5,316 nucleotides of DNA, taken from the NCBI GenBank assembly GCA_013154205.1, contig JAADCY010000025.1, forward strand, positions 1 through 5,316, given 5' to 3'. The stretch is from Thermoproteota archaeon. Lineage in GTDB: Archaea > Thermoproteota > Thermoprotei_A > Sulfolobales > Desulfurococcaceae. Position 1 is the stretch's first letter. Each line of letters starts with the position of its first letter. The notes beneath the pieces were generated by a model. The model ran no database searches. It was not told where the DNA came from and worked only from the letters and a program-made list of their open reading frames with translations. The position numbers were made by a program, and so were the translations under genes. Shown here one piece after another: positions 4,508 to 5,316 of the stretch.

Positions 4508-5316
4508 TCATCTGAACGTTGATCGCTGTATTCTCGTCAATGCTTTCGGCGGTTTTATCGCTATTGCAACTGCCCCGTATAGCCCTGCGTCGAATCCTAG
4601 TGGTGTTGGCTTGATCTCGGGTGGTTTTACTATCATGTTTTCTTTTGCTAGTTCTACTATTTCGTTGAGTATTAAATCTATATTGCATAAGAATACGCTA
4701 CCCCCAATGGTTATTATTTCCGGGTCGTAGGCGTTTGCTATGTTTGCTATTCCAGCCGCGTGTATCTTGTTGAGCTTGTGGACTATGTATTCGGCGAACC
4801 GGTCGTGTTCTCGTGCTAGCTTGTAGAGTGTTGGCGCGTCTAGTTCTCCTTGTAGTGCTAATAGGTATGCCTGGCTATCCCCAAATCTCGATGGGCTCTT
4901 CCTTCTCGCTAGCCACGCGGCGTAGCGTGGGATGTTTGATCCACTAGCGTATGCTTCCCAGTGTCCTCTCCCGCCGCAATTACATGGTAGGCCGTCCGAC
5001 ACGTCTATGACCATGTGTCCTACTTCGTGTGCGTTGCCGTCTTTGCCTAGGATTAGTCTACCATCCACTATTACTCCTGCACCTATCCCCGTACTTATTG
5101 TTAGGTAGACGAGGTTTTCCACATCTTTTCCCGCTCCGAAGATCTTTTCTCCCCAAGCAGCTGCTTCTGCATCATTTATCACGTAGACTGGTACGCCGAG
5201 TTTTTTCTCAAGGGGTTCTTTCAATGGGAATGTATGTATTGGGAGGTTAGGCGTGTTTACGACTACTCCTCTCCTTATGTCGAGGGGGCCTATAGTGCCT
5301 ATGCCTACGGCTTCGA
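4508..5316 (-). CDS. ROK-family sugar kinase, probable ATP-dependent glucokinase/hexokinase (partial, N-terminus outside window)
   Basis: ROK kinases phosphorylate glucose or related sugars at the 6-hydroxyl using ATP; archaeal members often accept several hexoses. The frame is open to the window edge: 268 residues are visible and about 40-60 N-terminal residues, including the first phosphate-binding DxGGTK motif, are missing. Visible in order are GIGTIGPLDIRRG, NTPNLP, INDAEAAAWGE with the catalytic-base ND (visible residues 47-48), LTISTGIGAGVIVDG (71-85), HEVGH (96-100), PCNCGGRGHWEAYASG (110-125), IITIGGS (ATP site) and GLYGAVAIA near the C-terminus. HEVGH together with the Cys/His cluster forms the ROK structural zinc site; here the third cysteine of CxCGxxGC is histidine. 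The TTG at 5222-5224 is an internal leucine codon, not a start. The stop is TGA at 4508-4510. A ROK repressor with an N-terminal helix-turn-helix cannot be excluded without the missing end. Confidence 0.9.
   Translation of the reverse strand, partial: EAVGIGTIGPLDIRRGVVVNTPNLPIHTFPLKEPLEKKLGVPVYVINDAEAAAWGEKIFGAGKDVENLVYLTISTGIGAGVIVDGRLILGKDGNAHEVGHMVIDVSDGLPCNCGGRGHWEAYASGSNIPRYAAWLARRKSPSRFGDSQAYLLALQGELDAPTLYKLAREHDRFAEYIVHKLNKIHAAGIANIANAYDPEIITIGGSVFLCNIDLILNEIVELAKENMIVKPPEIKPTPLGFDAGLYGAVAIAIKPPKALTRIQRSTFR

Noticed and set aside
5222..5224. TTG as start codon of the ROK kinase
   Set aside because: Family motifs (GIGTIGPLDIRRG, NTPNLP) continue upstream in the same frame to the window edge, so this is an internal leucine.

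Overview
The window looks like a piece of a thermophilic archaeal chromosome, probably Thermoproteota (Crenarchaeota). Reasons: archaeal-type TATA elements about 25 bases ahead of expected transcription starts, GGTGA/GGAGG ribosome-binding sites including one before a TTG start, heavy use of ATA, AGA and AGG codons, and gene families typical of these organisms (Trm112-like protein, crenarchaeal-style PiT permease, ROK sugar kinase, a PaREP1-like remnant). The assignment is inferred from composition and families, not from a search.

Left part (1-964): a minus-strand operon. It has a class I SAM-dependent methyltransferase (190-879) followed 26 bases later by the beginning of a Trm112-like zinc protein (1-163, cut by the window edge). 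The second gene starts at TTG and is easily missed. Trm112 proteins are obligate activators of several tRNA, rRNA and protein methyltransferases, so the pair may be an enzyme and its activating subunit. A short divergent promoter region (880-964) separates it from the next locus.

Centre-left (965-1736): a plus-strand nucleoside phosphorylase pseudogene over its whole former length, broken by an in-frame TGA, an 8-bp tandem duplication, a 26-bp repeat-flanked insertion and further frameshifts. It converges on an intact minus-strand PiT-family phosphate permease (1765-2946). Divergent from the permease is an intact, unassigned 190-residue helical-repeat (TPR-like) protein (3091-3663).

Right part (3664-4507): 844 bases with no intact gene. 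I read a decayed minus-strand gene of unknown family (about 3719-4240) and, on the plus strand, the C-terminal half of a decayed PaREP1/HEPN-like gene (about 4231-4486). A perfect 7-bp hairpin follows, then the 3' end of a minus-strand ROK-family sugar kinase (4508-5316), whose N-terminus lies beyond the window.

The intact genes are separate housekeeping functions (RNA/protein methylation, phosphate uptake, sugar phosphorylation), not one pathway. The distinctive features are the methyltransferase-Trm112 pair and the three gene relics in about 5 kb. I did not find convincing evidence of a new defence or mobile system.
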